From assembly GCA_964412105.1 (NCBI GenBank), contig CAYPNM010000089.1:1-7260 (forward strand): a stretch of 7,260 nucleotides of DNA, given 5' to 3'. A program made the translations under genes and the position numbers. Below, in pieces: positions 6,013 through 7,260 of this stretch. Position 1 is the stretch's first letter. Each line of letters begins with the position of its first letter. The notes beneath the pieces are model-generated. The model ran no database searches and had not been told where the DNA came from. It was given only the letters and a program-made list of their open reading frames with translations. The DNA comes from JAKAGZ01 sp964412105. Its GTDB lineage: Bacteria > Bacteroidota > Ignavibacteria > Ignavibacteriales > Ignavibacteriaceae.

Positions 6013-6972
6013 TTGCTTAAGAATTTAAGAAAGAAAATTCTGCTATCGATTGCGCTGGCAGGGATATTTTATCTGGGCTTTACTATTTTCGCCAGCTACA
6101 AAGATGTTTTATCTGCTTTTGAAAAGTTTAACTGGCTTCTTTTATTTCCGCTGCTTTTACTTTCACTGGTAAACTATTTTGTACGGTTCCTGAAGTGGGA
6201 TTACTTTCTTTCAGTAATAAAAATAAAATTAAAAAAAATAGATTCACTTTCAATCTTTCTTTCCGGGCTGGTAATGAGTGTTACGCCCGGAAAAATGGGA
6301 GAGTTATTGAAAGCCTATCTTACAAAGGAAATAACAGGTGTCCCAATCAGTAAATCTGCACCGATCGTATTTGTGGAGAGGATTACCGATTTTCTGGCAC
6401 TAATTATCATTTCCATTTCGGGCGCATATGTTTTCAATTACGGTATTGAGATAATAATCGGCGTCGGGATATTTTTGATTATCCTGATAGTAATTATTTC
6501 TAATAAAAAGCTTGCTCTTGCAATACTTAAATTACTGGAAAAGAACCGATTCCTGGATAAGCATCTTCAGAAATTTAATAATGCTTATGAAAGCTCATTT
6601 CAGCTCCTGAAATTCCGTCCTCTCATTTATATGACTCTGGTGAGCGTGATATCGTGGCTGGCTGAATGCTTGGGATATTATATAATTCTGCGTAATTTTG
6701 GCATTGAAAATAGCTTTTTGTGGGCTGCATTCAGCTATGCATTTGCCACAATTGCGGGTGCGATATCAATGCTTCCGGGAGGATTAGGGGTAACTGAAGG
6801 TTCACTTACGTTTATGTTAATCAGGAATGGTCAGACCAGAGAATTTGCAGTTGCAACTACGTTTATTGTCAGAGTTGTTACTTTATGGTTTGCTGTCATA
6901 GTAGGAATTTTCAGTTTAATGTTCTATCAAAAAAGGTATGGAAAGATTTTAATTGATTCTGCTGCTATTTGA
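6013..6972 (+). CDS. LPG-synthase-TM / UPF0104 family integral membrane protein
   Basis: The 319-residue protein has about seven or eight hydrophobic segments and matches the family of the MprF flippase-like membrane domain (also YbhN/AglD-type proteins). Its conserved points are FLSGLVMSVTPGKMGELLKAY (82-102), PIVFVERITDFLAL (117-130), SMLPGGLGVTEGSLT (252-266) and the last-helix start RVVTLWFAV (287-295). Family members lack an obvious catalytic domain and are thought to move or help modify lipids or lipid-linked sugars; the substrate here is unknown. The start is TTG at 6013, directly after the maf stop (zero gap). The in-frame upstream codon is that stop, and the first ATG lies far inside the protein, at residue 88. 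AGGA at 6001-6004 is a suitable ribosome site. It is the third operon gene, and the context suggests an envelope role. Confidence 0.9.
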   Translation: MLKNLRKKILLSIALAGIFYLGFTIFASYKDVLSAFEKFNWLLLFPLLLLSLVNYFVRFLKWDYFLSVIKIKLKKIDSLSIFLSGLVMSVTPGKMGELLKAYLTKEITGVPISKSAPIVFVERITDFLALIIISISGAYVFNYGIEIIIGVGIFLIILIVIISNKKLALAILKLLEKNRFLDKHLQKFNNAYESSFQLLKFRPLIYMTLVSVISWLAECLGYYIILRNFGIENSFLWAAFSYAFATIAGAISMLPGGLGVTEGSLTFMLIRNGQTREFAVATTFIVRVVTLWFAVIVGIFSLMFYQKRYGKILIDSAAI

Positions 6973-6981
6973 TATAATTCG

Positions 6982-7018
6982 GGGAGCTGGAAATATTTGC
7001 AGGATCACACCTGCTCCC
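6982..7018 (+). terminator. Hairpin after the operon, possible terminator
   Basis: GGGAGCTGG (6982-6990) pairs with CCTGCTCCC (7010-7018): eight pairs with a single T-T mismatch and a 19-base loop. An alternative small hairpin GCAGG (6999-7003) with CCTGC (7010-7014) uses the same 3' strand. It starts 10 bases after the last operon stop, which fits a terminator or 3'-end stabiliser. However, no T run follows, so it is not a classical Rho-independent terminator. Confidence 0.4.
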
Positions 7019-7230
7019 GTTCAGGATTTAACCAGTATTGCTTTGAAATATATATATAAAATATGACCTTGAAATGAATAAGAAAATGAATTAAGTAAAA
7101 AATGTTAATCCATTGTTATCTAAGGCAGATAGAAGCAATAAGTAAAGCTATAAATTTGAAATAACTGACAACAATTTGTTTTCTGCGTCAGCGAAGTATA
7201 TCCGGAAAATGCGGATTTGATTGTAATTCC
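7019..7230. other. AT-rich gene-less region after the operon
   Basis: No gene is visible. An AT run with TATATATATA-like sequence (about 7048-7060) and two short inverted repeats are present: CTGAC 7165-7169 with GTCAG 7187-7191, and ATCCG 7200-7204 with CGGAT 7212-7216. None has a clear function; together they look like an ordinary spacer before a gene beyond the window. Confidence 0.5.
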
Positions 7231-7259
7231 TTGATTTTCAGGGGGTTGCATATTATATT
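7231..7259 (+). promoter_or_regulatory. Candidate promoter for a gene beyond the right edge
   Basis: TTGATT (7231-7236) and TATATT (7254-7259) are separated by exactly 17 bases and match the sigma-70-type consensus at 4 and 5 of 6 positions. The gene they might serve is outside the window, so this rests only on the hexamers and spacing. Confidence 0.3.
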
Positions 7260-7260
7260 C

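Noticed and set aside
1..7260. CRISPR array, insertion sequence or transposase, toxin-antitoxin pair, or known defence system
   Set aside because: No spaced repeats of CRISPR size, no transposase or nuclease motifs, and no paired small toxin/antitoxin genes are seen on either strand.

Overview
The window looks like the chromosome of a low-GC, Gram-negative bacterium. The best guess is the Bacteroidota/Chlorobiota/Ignavibacteriota assemblage. The clues are several exported lipoproteins, a small fibronectin-III-like secreted protein of the kind common in that group, a lipoprotein-anchored SpoIID/LytB enzyme, and AT-rich intergenic DNA. The phylum is an inference from gene style; no marker gene is present. 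All eight genes I support lie on the + strand.

Left end (1-240): no intact gene. Positions 174-215 closely match the 3' part of a tRNA-Ala(GGC): anticodon loop, variable region, perfect T arm, acceptor 3' strand. No normal 5' half precedes it. This is the usual scar of an element that integrated into a tRNA 3' end. By the geometry of such insertions the element lies to the left (1 to about 173) and the older chromosome starts at about 216. Two GTGGGTA repeats sit in the left-hand DNA.

Positions 241-1930: a small lipoprotein, a class I SAM-dependent methyltransferase that follows it by 5 bases, and a second small lipoprotein with its own upstream region and a 12-bp palindrome. None has an assignable specific function.

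Positions 2063-3889: a full-length MATE-family efflux transporter, apparently with its own promoter, then a small secreted FN3-like protein whose candidate promoter lies almost on its start codon. A 306-base gap follows; it holds an ATTGAT palindrome cluster and three tandem 11-bp repeats.

Positions 4196-6972: a tight three-gene operon. It encodes a SpoIID/LytB-domain lipoprotein (predicted peptidoglycan lytic enzyme), a Maf nucleotide pyrophosphatase (4-base overlap with the first gene), and an integral membrane protein of the LPG-synthase-TM/UPF0104 family (TTG start directly abutting the maf stop). The theme is cell envelope plus nucleotide housekeeping. A GC-rich hairpin with two competing pairings follows, then about 240 bases without a gene that end in a possible promoter for a gene beyond the window.

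Most of the window is ordinary core or accessory genome. I do not see a convincing new defence or mobile system. The tRNA-derived junction, the helically spaced tandem repeats and the near-leaderless promoter most deserve a check.
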